A stretch of DNA of 64,000 nt, from NCBI GenBank assembly GCA_004764695.1, contig SMSO01000031.1, forward strand, positions 432,600-496,599, read 5' to 3'. Below are positions 35,201 to 39,515 of the stretch, one piece after another (position 1 is the stretch's first letter; every line of letters begins with the position of its first letter). A program made the translations under genes and the position numbers. The notes beneath the pieces were generated by a model. That model saw only the letters and a list, made by a program, of their open reading frames with translations. It was not told where the DNA came from and ran no database searches. Source of the stretch: Schizochytrium sp. TIO01 (lineage: Eukaryota; Sar; Bigyra; Thraustochytrida; Thraustochytriidae).

Positions 35201-35463
35201 AACGTGACGAACTTCGTGGCAATATAGAGAGATTGAAGCAAACCCTTTCTGTTAAGCGTCGCGAAACGAATGAACAGATTCTTGAGATCCGACAGCAAGT
35301 AAATTCTCAGGTCGCGCCTCCAGAGACAAAGTTTCAACGTACTGCTCTTGTTTATATCAACAAGGCCAGGCGTAAGATTGAGGCTAAGAAAGAGGAGGAT
35401 GCGGCAAATGACGTCAACAAGCAACCGCTTGTTAAGAAACAGCGGCGTCGACGTAAAAAGTAA
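17224..35463 (+). CDS. Giant surface protein, 3' segment: TIG, novel repeats, Cys-rich array, membrane domain, cytosolic tail
   Basis: This is a 6079-codon frame. The domain order by nucleotide is: two TIG domains (17340-17960); a block of four unfamiliar ~90-residue repeats (17970-19115); six TIG domains (19200-21150); about thirteen more of the unfamiliar repeats (21170-25500); four TIG domains (25580-26790); a GCC2/GCC3-like cysteine array (26791-29210); a mixed ectodomain with Cys clusters (29211-31970); about ten hydrophobic segments (31972-33530); and a charged cytosolic tail ending in a coiled coil (33531-35460). The first Met at 17224 is not convincing as a start because it lies inside a TIG domain shared with the previous frame. 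Skipping one A in 17261-17264 joins the two. The topology implied is a huge extracellular part, a polytopic membrane anchor and a cytosolic C-terminus. I do not recognise the complete protein. Confidence 0.87.
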   Translation: MSTFPYMTRLGHQNEGIVASWDATYAYGLSTVNYRYMPELELNSIYPPQGPISGGTRVLLSFTTFATVGSVRTTGFCKFFVEGTEENLLSSATLVSEDLIECVTPALSRSFGKRFHAQVTVTFNGQDFANQGLSFLYVANPQPQRLSNTRGPAHGGVALRIFGENFIRSPLTACQIEKDVVQASYISPDGSFMDCITPVNQRERNEIQEIHVSTSESPKRTTYEIDISSLPTQSEIHFLTFNASGSDPLTGAVAEIQHIQSNASTVLHGTFTMSFRNETTEALPFDVSANGMAAALNALNSIDGATVSRTVDDEGFHWYVTFHGNAGDLELLVANHSKLHSIASDDATVYVSSIRNGSSVAISSGSFTLAIENTVVELAYDVDATEMKEALDSLYGISGIQVTRSASSDLNGAFAWFITFPGTSPYSLAVANVSGLLPATAVKPFQERIQLGSTIGGNFTLSFADKETYPIELFSNAFTISNVIWQDLGLNVTLEESVENSSLWVKKMTVTFDDIPGVPNDLSVNISGVTGTLSEVSTRLIQHGVQELYGSFKLSFEGESTDSLSFDVNATELKSALEGLATIGSVNVLEESRTVSDVRWRVTFTSHGSPSNIGPLNKLQANSDRGIGTGFFLRTYKIQEGCCSVRVTIDGQQYSPPLSYRYDYKPSVDHVSPMFGSLNGGTVLHVKGSGFYEAATIACVFQGDVETPAKYVNETTITCHSPPYIAFREVPEQGNVSVTVRYPMFSSDSQDSNTQASFKYSSRLRIDHIVPDRGLSRGGLVAEVFLEHDVDESELESAWCIFASTSNDKLFTKANYSTEESVTCVTPPHEAGSVSVYITLNNQDISENAASYQYEEPLNLEYLSVIAGPRGGGTPIRLISSEIPRTEGLGCDFGARGIVPAQWLNENQVECIVPPLSLEETVLSGDIETLLLHTTSRSEDLNFGANASFSMESTYETILLSVSAATNCSVLDIEKSFYNGTERSWLIRTSCLEAIKQSASSELYFTDLFDSSIVVALTTNNVEFSNPLLFEVFDSPSVLQVVPLSAPLRGGTLVKIELDLNATALDVSCWFGAHMVSADVFHDGFQVECLTPLVELPQQVPLQVSANTGIDFFEGTFTFEFVNTLPAEILEIEPRFGPASGGTLLTLYGEALDGLDLDDQDIFCLFTNPIDTQVVDTTATLLMPSGSVQCLTPSQNNFSATQPKYVSLDIGVGEQRQVLTASHVKFTFDEDIVLQAIDPPYGLRFGGSDILVHAGPVPASRQYVDGQLLCQIGNQVVDAKLLQPGDIALLSCPVPRLEPEKQIESFGFSGSEPHPRVERIQVTSSAPTKEVGRIDFVASDFEKDVQNVTLLGGDATIYELSTTLEPSNRAQVVSISTSSSALYPETHSITVQADLEVQQTTARVILDVQASAEVHQVQRISVSAAQNLDGSFTLSYQNVSTGNILVSSSATDLENALSHIVSVTVSLDNDYDVSGIRHAWLVTFPIEEANPDLLALDDSNLEGEDHSFIVEEITPQALCEVQTIKINKAANGITVSYHGFESSLSLANSDISDSSKVETWIESIPAFGEGSVSVSQEQEETTFVVYQVSFEGINGDLDLLELSDEDSLVLQNRNGTSIHVHGFLNVDVYTETGYSALVSMDLSTVREDDLVRTLTSQFNGYDESLFSLRIDRSTPSNGNNGARTYIMTLPPYFEVKKSAVDQLVGTNTTVSVASSNGLDTASGYFTVQLQMGANGGLTASSSPIAFNASANELEDALHSLGLSFPPAEVNLVDSGPFTYSWLIKLSGPPKNASNGDPEYFVTNGASLNGFSVSTKKERSARLNEIQTIRTTTSSGLGRITGVFGISLGTVYGKVRGIPCDATEEYVRDAIHDQAPETGLVTVTREDIGTFEYAWTITFVELAGDLPMLSVDSSKLYSTLPGDDAFLEVKEVQKGDGGPLDGFFLLRCTSCGQVVQETKVPYDASATEMQTLVNSLLSQGGNASSVDSVEVSSEDLNGARTWTIYFAALKDDPLPPTLEVRMGGLQGSGADVSLKYASSPSIAEIQSIHLIPSLSDTITCFASGNEFNLSYGTSAAYLALSLQEALKSGEVIQVSRQDDSPNRTWYITYTDRVGDVPDDLLSCANSDVTIATQVNGTGQSLSGGFQLRYNGVSSDYLTFNASVGDIETALERINRAAISITRSSSPDINGGYSWNITSGREMEIDVVYADSLFGTNAVARFNPLTSLPDRNETFQLFYEMEYTRSLGFSTSASELQEALEALEKIDAVIVSRAGPDKYGNITWMITFMPLIDGEYTKNYGAQPIFTVDEEMLHRVDVQRVSYGTRAFDGNLTLSLGNGNSQTVQMGPEWSSTMLANQVHAALQSLYVNMTNEVDVIQTGPTVDGTVSWEFEMPWNGNEYDKLNVAATGFEGVATLASIGYSSYAEPELSGKFKLIVNNSIDSTEALFMNASAEELQLALEALVGEDTVRVVKLQQPQDQNNRNFFWDVTFLDDTFDNSEVSPILQLDVSEIAGPNDRVANVTVLDVETVNEMQIVTLLAKNNSALEGSFAFTLPQSWFPEPYSNFSASARTTAYLSYNATSSEVMRAMMEILSLHGYSTDAAQVLQVESLEESSWRLSALSELVGDLEPIIVQTSRLRSLANVSVVEKVNGTTKRISGALRLNVIGPCYDGECYTRALKLDITSSTTADDVKSALQVLDDPWLYTAQVFMEVTDNTGGRSWTVSFADGTPYRRLFVDTALSTLSGTRPWTRVDTWGLESPTGEVMVRLSINGQDFSLSEQSYEYLELPVVHGVYPNHGSTAGGTLVVILGEYLADPASARQLSCQFGDLAPIEAFAVNKSAVYCVTPAVGWAGPREVKVGPWGAATYAPSRVNFTFSEPLVIFGIYPRQIPLGQESEVRITGSGFVPSDELVCRFSVAQAAEQIKLLVTATWLDSFEVHCKFPAHAISVASNMHVEVSNNGLDFTSSSSDLLVFEAPNVTNVSPRSGAANRVGSKLVLSGSNFSSSPELACRFDGEIVAPAKFVNEGEVWCWTPVLNRSLDNFSLNRHLHTNGDFVFPDTHGFPLYQSRLVDLELSINGADFHQTGFRFLYTKEASLDTVSPAKGYIGTASGLHLFLQGSNFINSTDLSCQLGHFNGVATYLSPSAMVCHIRLSPDSHELTGQGRHFVVSVSNNGYDFSTDFVVFESLGQCPEGRYCSESTQALPCPPGAYCPGLGNANFTLCPRGTYQPMPGTQGCLRCPIGYACPENGMRVPRICPAGFVCDVTGTEEPRQPCPEGHFCLEGTATTATTCGDPSELSSELTPSRRLGELSGTIRKHRSPFGGDFVLGSRNSACWSNSTSDFGLQVTHYPGRFWSERHLLPLDPYTPFSPMRGRYCLDDSCMRLSDSDAMRVTDYAFTYTNFNLRRPVPCPAGTYCAPGTAVGESNMKNFTTPQPCFESMYCPEGSASPQGVGDCPAGFYCPFGTRLPCPPGTYCPREGMDTPLPCPPSTFNSMVGQTACVSCAPGYYCPGFGRVDPATCPHGFVCSEEGLSKPDTRCPAGFYCPNGTMTSDVFRNDTTRRPYPCYPGTYCPGGVGYNQSIEGDYLYAQPCAQGFYCELGSTSPKGAGLCPKGFYCPPGTAVPIPTAPGSFAYMEGTVQAAKCLPGYYAPTIETVSCYPCPAGTQCVNDGTSEALICPPGTYKTMTQPGESVVCKGCPAGTWSKNWELRDDSECTICPPGVTCPMDGMSFPCSYDDLPTPYTPTGLSESKYKCTNKGSNFYYGYLEWPIDERGRGPNLVTSTKVQGATEIIQDDEGNNITVTVQCYSNLQPEGSKVYQRFQDYHGPRYEIQSGGVYHQGYGDGTYEGYYGRGSLYIEQPVSNIYYSARNCTPGYFTYNTTSRTDSWVVGTCEADLICAYTNKAEAQPCNEGYICGNGTNALTALDIECAPGYYCDFGTTTDVSLEAPQGRYHDLCEEGYYCERGTGAGQAQSKSCPVGYFCPTGLGNPYMGLPAGDSLVRFLNETSANPFYDYLYIAMWDPENFEPREISAHDDRCFKGINEDLQETYRMKRTADGLYDGYISVAIENDLQCGRDHKWRLISDTIDRLRCDCDVFKARALLIYSLWDCTRNNNSDACAELASDADGFYAKFEYTTSELKFIKARKLCDHALDPSIECDDVPHGDLLVVETNATSTVVYDMETYCEGTDYPENCMLFKFRNDASQTHRRSMAFNSYDDLKAFVYSEEDNLIDDDDATTMGERLRDRYGITSSSSFDPYQGTFNTQVDNKMDCSQTDRCSYIDAILYDLWGSIQIIDEFGTDAKALLSSDRLDSCACQDLARCPDGTTSSTGATNIYACVKSGDEVLTRLMPLVPMNPIINMSGWEDTLEIMDREETDEEAAAGLFGDYVSDGYVGLGTIALKAWDIAVVTLDLRSVLRNMTYNDHYQLSIYLDCKPCQVRVICDSLDETERPDCCDCSRHGLPYWFEDVNYDPEDYPDDKHALVQVNIAAQRDLEVVFVLELVHGLYYGPFQDISPAAGDIVIHRPSRANWGERDQFIAVIVRSDFEDLGLPYNLPLSMRSSGSTSGSEYSQYEVEDDAFIDRVARIHIGDPDYGTRSNTEFSNSSASSRRRSLANYTSLDDLLNGGTSNSSNTTLEYVARDPSSLLARDDGWWDLVDDDGTDFFGLHYLPFMSNCREYDSHIYFSKVLEMHPEPYCTHVSLEETIYVSPYPWKHQTEPQADDCRLPPDELDALYAPDKFCVDSEDCKSKEAEYPGMGLSCTYEEEIYRAADKTRWYEASEGTTLFHITKYPVNVDDFVTSGSEKWGRRSNLAALVGTENLIPIEVEEDYGSQENLVPRKVYFYLMYYQYTAERKSIVYGSIRFDDMCTISDDPTVIEKFSKYDPPIGECDSDDYDYTVYFRWSPLGWFDLINNFQFSWDVYALFFMVVGFGSAMVGMVLWIFSRVLTRLKHPPPFKFFSFYRTVAKPSSYGMFLSSVPVALVGLVTLTWFTWLASDDASVSPSAVTFEGITGNFQDTLILTDSNRERYRKGRMGMVFIVSAFYMIYASVKLAIPANRFDERRRDERAKYGINRGDNDDLEELDDDELEASAAWRPRFWKRAHVILVSLVECLGLLAIFEFSYSNTFETYVMEFLVCFKISHMLFNIFLQDVLRDVLLIAPFVVVIQVVEMVVTMGSSDFMDFVVSYEVELGMMLVERLFAEPMVDHVLLMLPKWKLMFRRKFINNSRKMTRDQRAREEAEWKKVNELIALETEGVEPLLGAYASYVNSAQALMMAPFVNVFLIVFNKTTEIPDGYGIRETDLKFYFMFSLLIIPFTLAMDIFLLSVQELTLGFKMYEYVSYQQYRFSVRENRWQMDADTVDESIAPKLQFIDSLCFSSQYYFMAGLHAWGIVLFVFGVTVQIRNTYNLFADPMMPAILAVVLVLCVIVERLLRKIGDRLGIWKLRSLEGTVDDDVANKLAIGAGRQEDLEQERLELQAMNSERFRHRFLERNRPWILQHLAELLTPRTLQMPGPDGRPNIEYIRDVYNDLVAMGEGRRQAGDREDISSDEEDDQELMRRNWSKAPLSASSKAIAQYWLMRARQRRAFFKLVKGHIEKQVDDVCSQCGRNQQSGVQMFAELADENHKPDPRALDKLIREYEEAYPGKGFDGALWQAFFRGHAKFTTRCQICLDQQRQAELAKKREAMRGPGPGRVARAVDISSDEEDEADDDVYDPVIVSRTSVEGRAMSKWLNAARTRLGGDFPRPDAREQMKEYANRMKDAKLRKEARRKSRRGQGGARGVPSSSANPNAGRGEADSPIFGQVQLSAASTAILQRWVRNAQASLVTKGKQKMTQIRADLDDVLDHMREEDDWFYSSDFRQEGLGLRREGADLRDQAMALDGDAQIKISDLEQGLEAFRIETNQEIDSLTATLDEYIQQEKIKTIEEAEDKIQELTQTLQQLKDDFRLAPNLTAAQRTEKTKNHNQQVHDLEQRIANERAHQLEELEARLQDKRDELRGNIERLKQTLSVKRRETNEQILEIRQQVNSQVAPPETKFQRTALVYINKARRKIEAKKEEDAANDVNKQPLVKKQRRRRKK
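17970..19115 (+). repeat. First block of unfamiliar ~90-residue protein repeats (4 copies)
   Basis: Four degenerate copies in tandem. Each has an opening strand 'xIQxI' or similar, a 'L-x-G-x-F-x-L-x-F' strand, a core 'L-x-[FY]-D-V-x-A-x-[ED]-[ML]-x-x-A-L', then 'V-x-V-x-R', 'W-x-[VI]-T-F' and a closing 'x-L-x-x-x'. Cysteines are absent and the 'GGT' loop of TIG domains is missing, so this is a different module. The block is framed by TIG domains on both sides. Confidence 0.7.
21170..25500 (+). repeat. Second block of unfamiliar ~90-residue protein repeats (~13 copies)
   Basis: About thirteen further copies of the module seen at 17970-19115. Clear examples start near 21470, 22380, 23340, 23635 and 24480. 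The recurrent elements are 'G-x-F-x-L-x-[FY]', 'F-[DN]-A-S-A-x-E-[LM]-x-x-A-L-x-x-[LI]', 'V-x-V-[ST]-R', 'G-x-x-x-W-x-[IV]-T-F' and 'G-D-[LV]-P-x-L'. The first one or two units are strongly diverged, so the count is approximate. The array ends at the TIG domain beginning near 25580. Confidence 0.7.
26791..29210 (+). repeat. GCC2/GCC3-like cysteine-rich array
   Basis: There is a run of short modules of the form 'C-P-x-G-x-[YF]-C-P' and 'C-x-x-C-P-x-G', beginning 'CPEGRYCSESTQALPCPPG' and continuing to 'CPVGYFCPTG'. This is the signature of GCC2/GCC3 (ephrin-receptor-like) modules, which form small disulfide-linked units in extracellular proteins. The array is interrupted near 27100-27420 and 28440-28830 by non-Cys inserts. 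It separates the TIG stalk from the membrane-proximal ectodomain. Confidence 0.85.
31972..33530 (+). other. Polytopic membrane domain of the giant protein (~10 hydrophobic segments)
   Basis: Hydrophobic stretches lie near 31975-32050, 32137-32205, 32323-32388, 32524-32583, 32605-32665, 32680-32745, 33025-33085, 33135-33205, 33375-33430 and 33460-33520. An acidic/basic loop ('DERRRDERAKYG' and 'DDLEELDDDELE') lies between the third and fourth. Counting segments by eye gives about ten; the exact topology is uncertain. I see no known channel pore or GPCR signature. The domain turns a very long ectodomain into an integral membrane protein. Confidence 0.7.
33531..35463 (+). other. Cytosolic tail: SSDEED motifs, CxxC pair, repeated W-x3-AR helix, coiled coil
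   Basis: The tail is polar and has no membrane segment. Two acidic casein-kinase-2-like motifs 'DISSDEED' lie at about 33858 and 34318. A CxxC ('CSQC', 34030) and a second CxxC ('CQIC', 34225) could bind zinc together. A short helical motif with W or Y and 'AR' (for example 'YWLMRARQR') recurs at 33928, 34393, 34648 and 35335. From about 34830 to 35310 heptad-like charged sequence predicts a long coiled coil. The C-terminus is strongly basic ('KKQRRRRKK'). This part probably contacts cytosolic scaffold or cytoskeleton, an inference from composition only. Confidence 0.65.
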
Positions 35464-37214
35464 AGTAGAAGTAAACCGAAAGTTCTGAAAAAATGCCATA
35501 ATGGCGATATGACGTTGGGACCAGCAACAACTGGAGCAAAATAAGAGAGTACTCCGGTATACACTATAAAACTATCCAATTCAAAATTGAAATTATAAAA
35601 AAGATAAAATAAATATTTGAAATATAAACACAAATCAGAACACACAATCAAAGGATTACATAGCAAAGCAATACAAGACATGATCAAAAGTCTTTCCTGT
35701 ATCTGTTGTGAGAGACTCCAAACTTGTAGTTTGATTGCCTAATACACTCTTTAAATATAGCAATCGTTCTTCACCTTCGTACGTGTTCTGGCAATGTAGT
35801 ATGAAGAGCGCAACGAATGCCACGCGGCTATGGCTATTTTCGGAAACACAGTACATTATAATTTTGTCTTGCGCTTGATACCGAGGAAATCAATTTGAAT
35901 CGAATTCCTTGATTGCCTTTGGTATTTAAAATTCGTACATTTACAGGGTAGTAGTACCTTGTTGTAAAAAATAGCAACATCTCTTCGTAGAGCTACTAAG
36001 GCAAACTCATATAGGAAGATCCGTCTAGAGGGTCCCTTTCTCATTTGTTGACACACGCCTTAATTCATTACTACTAGGAGTCGCCTCTAATTCTGATTAT
36101 TGAGCTTTCTTGCTTCAGGTTCTTCAAAAAGGTGCGTAAGTATAATTGGTCCAACTCACGAAATCTTTTTTTATTTTATTCAAGACTTGCTCAGATCATA
36201 GCCTCTGAGAGAGCAGAGTACCCTTGGTTAGTGGATGCTAGTTATCGTCCTTAATTCGTCACTCCAGGCTTAATGCCTACTTCGTTCACATGAAGAAGCA
36301 GAATGGTGAGTATTTCCTTGATTCTTTGGTTTCAATTTACTTTCCGAATGCTCCTGGGGATACCTTATATCAATGGTGCTAAAGCAAGCATACCTGACGT
36401 GGAGGACTAATAGCAGCTAGGTTTTCAGACCTCCAATACATGAGAGCACTCTGCTCTGACTTGAGTTCTTATCCCAAGGAAACCACAAGAGGTTAGAGGC
36501 TAGTAAGTACTGAGTAGCACTTAGCACTAAGCTACCTACCTACCTATGATCTCACTTTCAGTCTCATTTGTCACGTCAAAACAATCGCTCATTGGCTTCC
36601 TTTATTTTATCTCTTGAAATAGAAAAATGTTTCATCACAAATGAATAGTACGACAACAGTACCTTTTTTTCTGTTTCCTTCTTCTTTTTTTTAAATAAAA
36701 GCAAGCTTCTATCTTTATTTCTCTTCTTCTAACTATTTCTTATTATCACTAGCTAGGCATAATATTAGTTGAGTTATTCTTGTTATAGAAAGCAGAGTCA
36801 ACTTTGCGAATAGCCAAAGCTTGCGAGATCGAGACCCGTGTGGTGCACCAGCAAGCGAGGAAGCCAGGACCCCAAACAAACCCTTGAGGCTCGGTAGTGA
36901 TTGTGGGCCATCTAGAGTGGTTCTGTGGCCATCTGGAGTAATCCACTTGCAGGTGATACTCAATTGTGAGAAAGTGCTTTGGAACATCAGGAGCTGCTGC
37001 AATCGTCAGCTTGAGTGGAAGAACAAAAACTCAAGTAATCAGCACCAGCATATTGGAGACCTCACTAACGCACCTTGATTCTCAATCATCTTCACCAGCT
37101 CTGAAGTTGCAGACCTTTCAACAAACTGTACATTCTCAACGATCGCTAAAACTACCCTAAGGAGTGCTTCATAACTAGAACAACCAACTAAGGAGGGAAG
37201 TGGTTCCTGAAGTC
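35464..37214. other. Intergenic region between the giant gene and the LRR gene
   Basis: This 1.75-kb stretch has no convincing coding frame. It carries oligo-T and oligo-A runs, one ACCTACCTACCT tract (36531-36546) and a local 21-bp direct duplication of a GGCCATCTRGAGT core (36905-36939). The base composition rises in GC between 36800 and 37170, so an unrecognised 5' exon of the LRR gene could lie there. An in-frame TAG just upstream of 37170 separates that part from the start codon I chose. Confidence 0.5.
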
Positions 37215-39515
37215 ATGACATCATTGATAACAGCTAGGGAGTCCATACCGCTATCTCAAGCTTTGCAGGATCTTGAGCTCAACAAACAGTCAAGTCTGTA
37301 AGTCTGTACACTTTTCAACTTGTTTAGTACTACAATTTCACGATTGACCGAGCTGACATAATCTTGAGCTTTACATTTTCTTGCTTTTGGGTTTTGAAGT
37401 GTACTCATGGGCCCGACAGCATGTGGCAATACTGGCGCGAAAGACATTGCAGCTCTTTTAGAAAGGAATAAGACTTTGACATCACTTATGTAAGTGTAGT
37501 TTCAACTAGCTCGTAGGCTTTGAACTCTCAGCATACTATCTTGACAAACTGAAAAGCCGAATTGTGGGCAGTATCTCATTCGCATTTTGTGTTTCTCCTT
37601 GATACTTAACTTGCCTTATTGAACAATTCTACTTTATATCTAAAGGAGAGAAGAACTGACAGGTTATGTTGTGGTCAGGAATAATTGTGACTTCCAATTA
37701 TCAAAACTTCGACAGGCTCGTAGATACCGCCCTTGATCACGATGGCATTGCCATGTTGGCACTAGCGCTCAACAAGAATAGAACTCTCAGAGAGTTGTAG
37801 TAAGTTATGCTTTTGGGTATGTAGCATCTTCAGGGCAACCTTTCGATGATAGGATTTAGCCTTGTCTTTACTTACGCGTAAATGTTTATGTGTGGTAAAC
37901 AGTCTCGGGTTAAATGTTATTGGACGAGTGGGTGCGTGTTCGCTCGCGAATGTGCTCAAAAGGAATACTTCTATTTTCCTTCTCGAGTACGTTACGAATT
38001 GATTTTTTTTCTTGAGATGCCAGAGAAATATATAATTCACTTTAACTGACCTTCTCAATATTGATTGAAATACGTTTCTACTAAAATACGACTTCGACCC
38101 GGCTGTCATTGTATATTAGTTTATCTGGTTGCCAGATCGGGGATGAAGGAGTGGAAGCTTTAGCAAATATGCTCCATTCTAACTCGACTCTTTCCTCAAT
38201 CAAGTAAGTTATTAAGATCTCTACAGATCCTCTACGATGTAGTTCAGAACAATATTGAAATGGCCACACCTGGTAGGAGCAGCTGTTTTATTTTTTATTT
38301 TTCGTACAATATTTGATATAACTAACGAGTCTTTTGCTTTGTTACCTTTGGAAAAATCAGTCTTCGCTTAAATAATGTCAATGATAGCGGTGCTGTGAAC
38401 ATAGCCAATGCACTCAAAGTCAACAAAGATTTAGTCTACCTGGAGTAAGTTTATTGTCAATAGCTTATACTTTACTGGTTTTATCTGAAGATAAATATTG
38501 CAACTGCAGGTTTCCAAACATCAAGTCTCAGAAGTTTGATTTTGAATTAACTGTATTGTATTGTTATTGTTGTTGTTGTTGTTGTTGTTGTAAACATTGC
38601 AGTCTTCGTGTAAATAATCTCGCTGAAAGAGGAGCTCAGGTTCTCATTGAAGCAGTGAAACAAAATCAGTATATTCAGTATCTCGAGTAAGTCTCATGCA
38701 GTCGTAGGGGGGTCATAATCGCCATAACTTTCAAGACCCTTTGCTTGTGAAATTTAGCGTAACATACTGCCAACTGTACTTGAATTTCTAAATTAAGAGA
38801 AGGACACTCTTGAAAAACATTTAAAATAATGAAGAAATGGAAAGAGTGCGTGAGACGTGCTCAGGTATTCTTTGATTAGTTTCTTCAATTGTTTTATTTA
38901 CCTTTAAAACAAAGAGTTATCAAACAAGAAAAATGGTCAGTGAGGAAATGTTGTAACTAACCTCCCCTCTTATTTGCTGCTTGTTTGAACAGTATTGACG
39001 GCAAACCTCAGCCGTAAGTTTAAATGACATAGGTTTCCTAAATAGGGTTACTTCTCTATCTCCAAGTACTGCCCCTTCACTTGTGTTCCATTCGAAATAA
39101 GCTTTCATTAGTGATGGAAGGGTCTTTAACAAAAAGTAAGATTGCTCTTCATTTGTACTAACATTCTTTGAATTTTTTGAATTTTTTGAATTTTTCTTTG
39201 TGAAGTGAGTTGGAAAGACAACTTTCTTTCAATCGGGCATTGAAAAAGGCCCAGAATAAACTGCAAACCTTATACGAGATTCAAGGATTAGTTGCTGTCT
39301 CAAGAAAATATAACTTCCCTCTGGATGTTTCCACAAAGAGGTATCGAACGGATGAGTTTCTTGACTTCACCACTGAAGTTAGCCAATACCTCCATCTGAT
39401 GTCAGTTGAGCCAAAGGTTGTTAAAATCAAAGCAATACAGAAGAAGATTGTTGATGCTCTTCAAGAATTGACAGAATTCGTCCCCCTTCTGACATCTTTG
39501 GTCCATTGTAAATAA
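37215..39515 (+). CDS. Spliced leucine-rich-repeat protein (8 exons, ~279 aa)
   Basis: I assembled the exons by eye: 37215-37297, 37400-37489, 37716-37799, 38120-38203, 38361-38444, 38603-38686, 38993-39013 and 39206-39515. Every intron begins GTAAGT, ends AG and is in phase 2. Joined, they give 840 nt, an intact frame with stop. Exons 2-6 each encode one ribonuclease-inhibitor-type LRR of 28 to 30 residues, such as 'LRLNNVNDSGAVNIANALK' and 'GDEGVEALANML'. A 21-nt microexon leads into a helical C-terminal region of about 100 residues ('ELERQLSFNRALKKAQNKL'). RI-type LRRs mediate protein binding; the partner is unknown and there is no NACHT or kinase domain. The ATG at 37215 is the first in frame after an upstream stop, but a further 5' exon cannot be excluded. 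Confidence 0.82.
38556..38590 (+). repeat. (TTG)n microsatellite next to an intron acceptor
   Basis: About ten TTG units lie inside intron 5 of the LRR gene and end 12 bases before the AG at 38601-38602. They take the place of the pyrimidine tract. Confidence 0.9.

Noticed and set aside
36821..37160. Possible upstream exons of the LRR gene
   Set aside because: The frames are open for 60-85 codons but contain no LRR-like motif. Joining to exon 1 would need an unsupported splice, and an in-frame stop precedes 37170.
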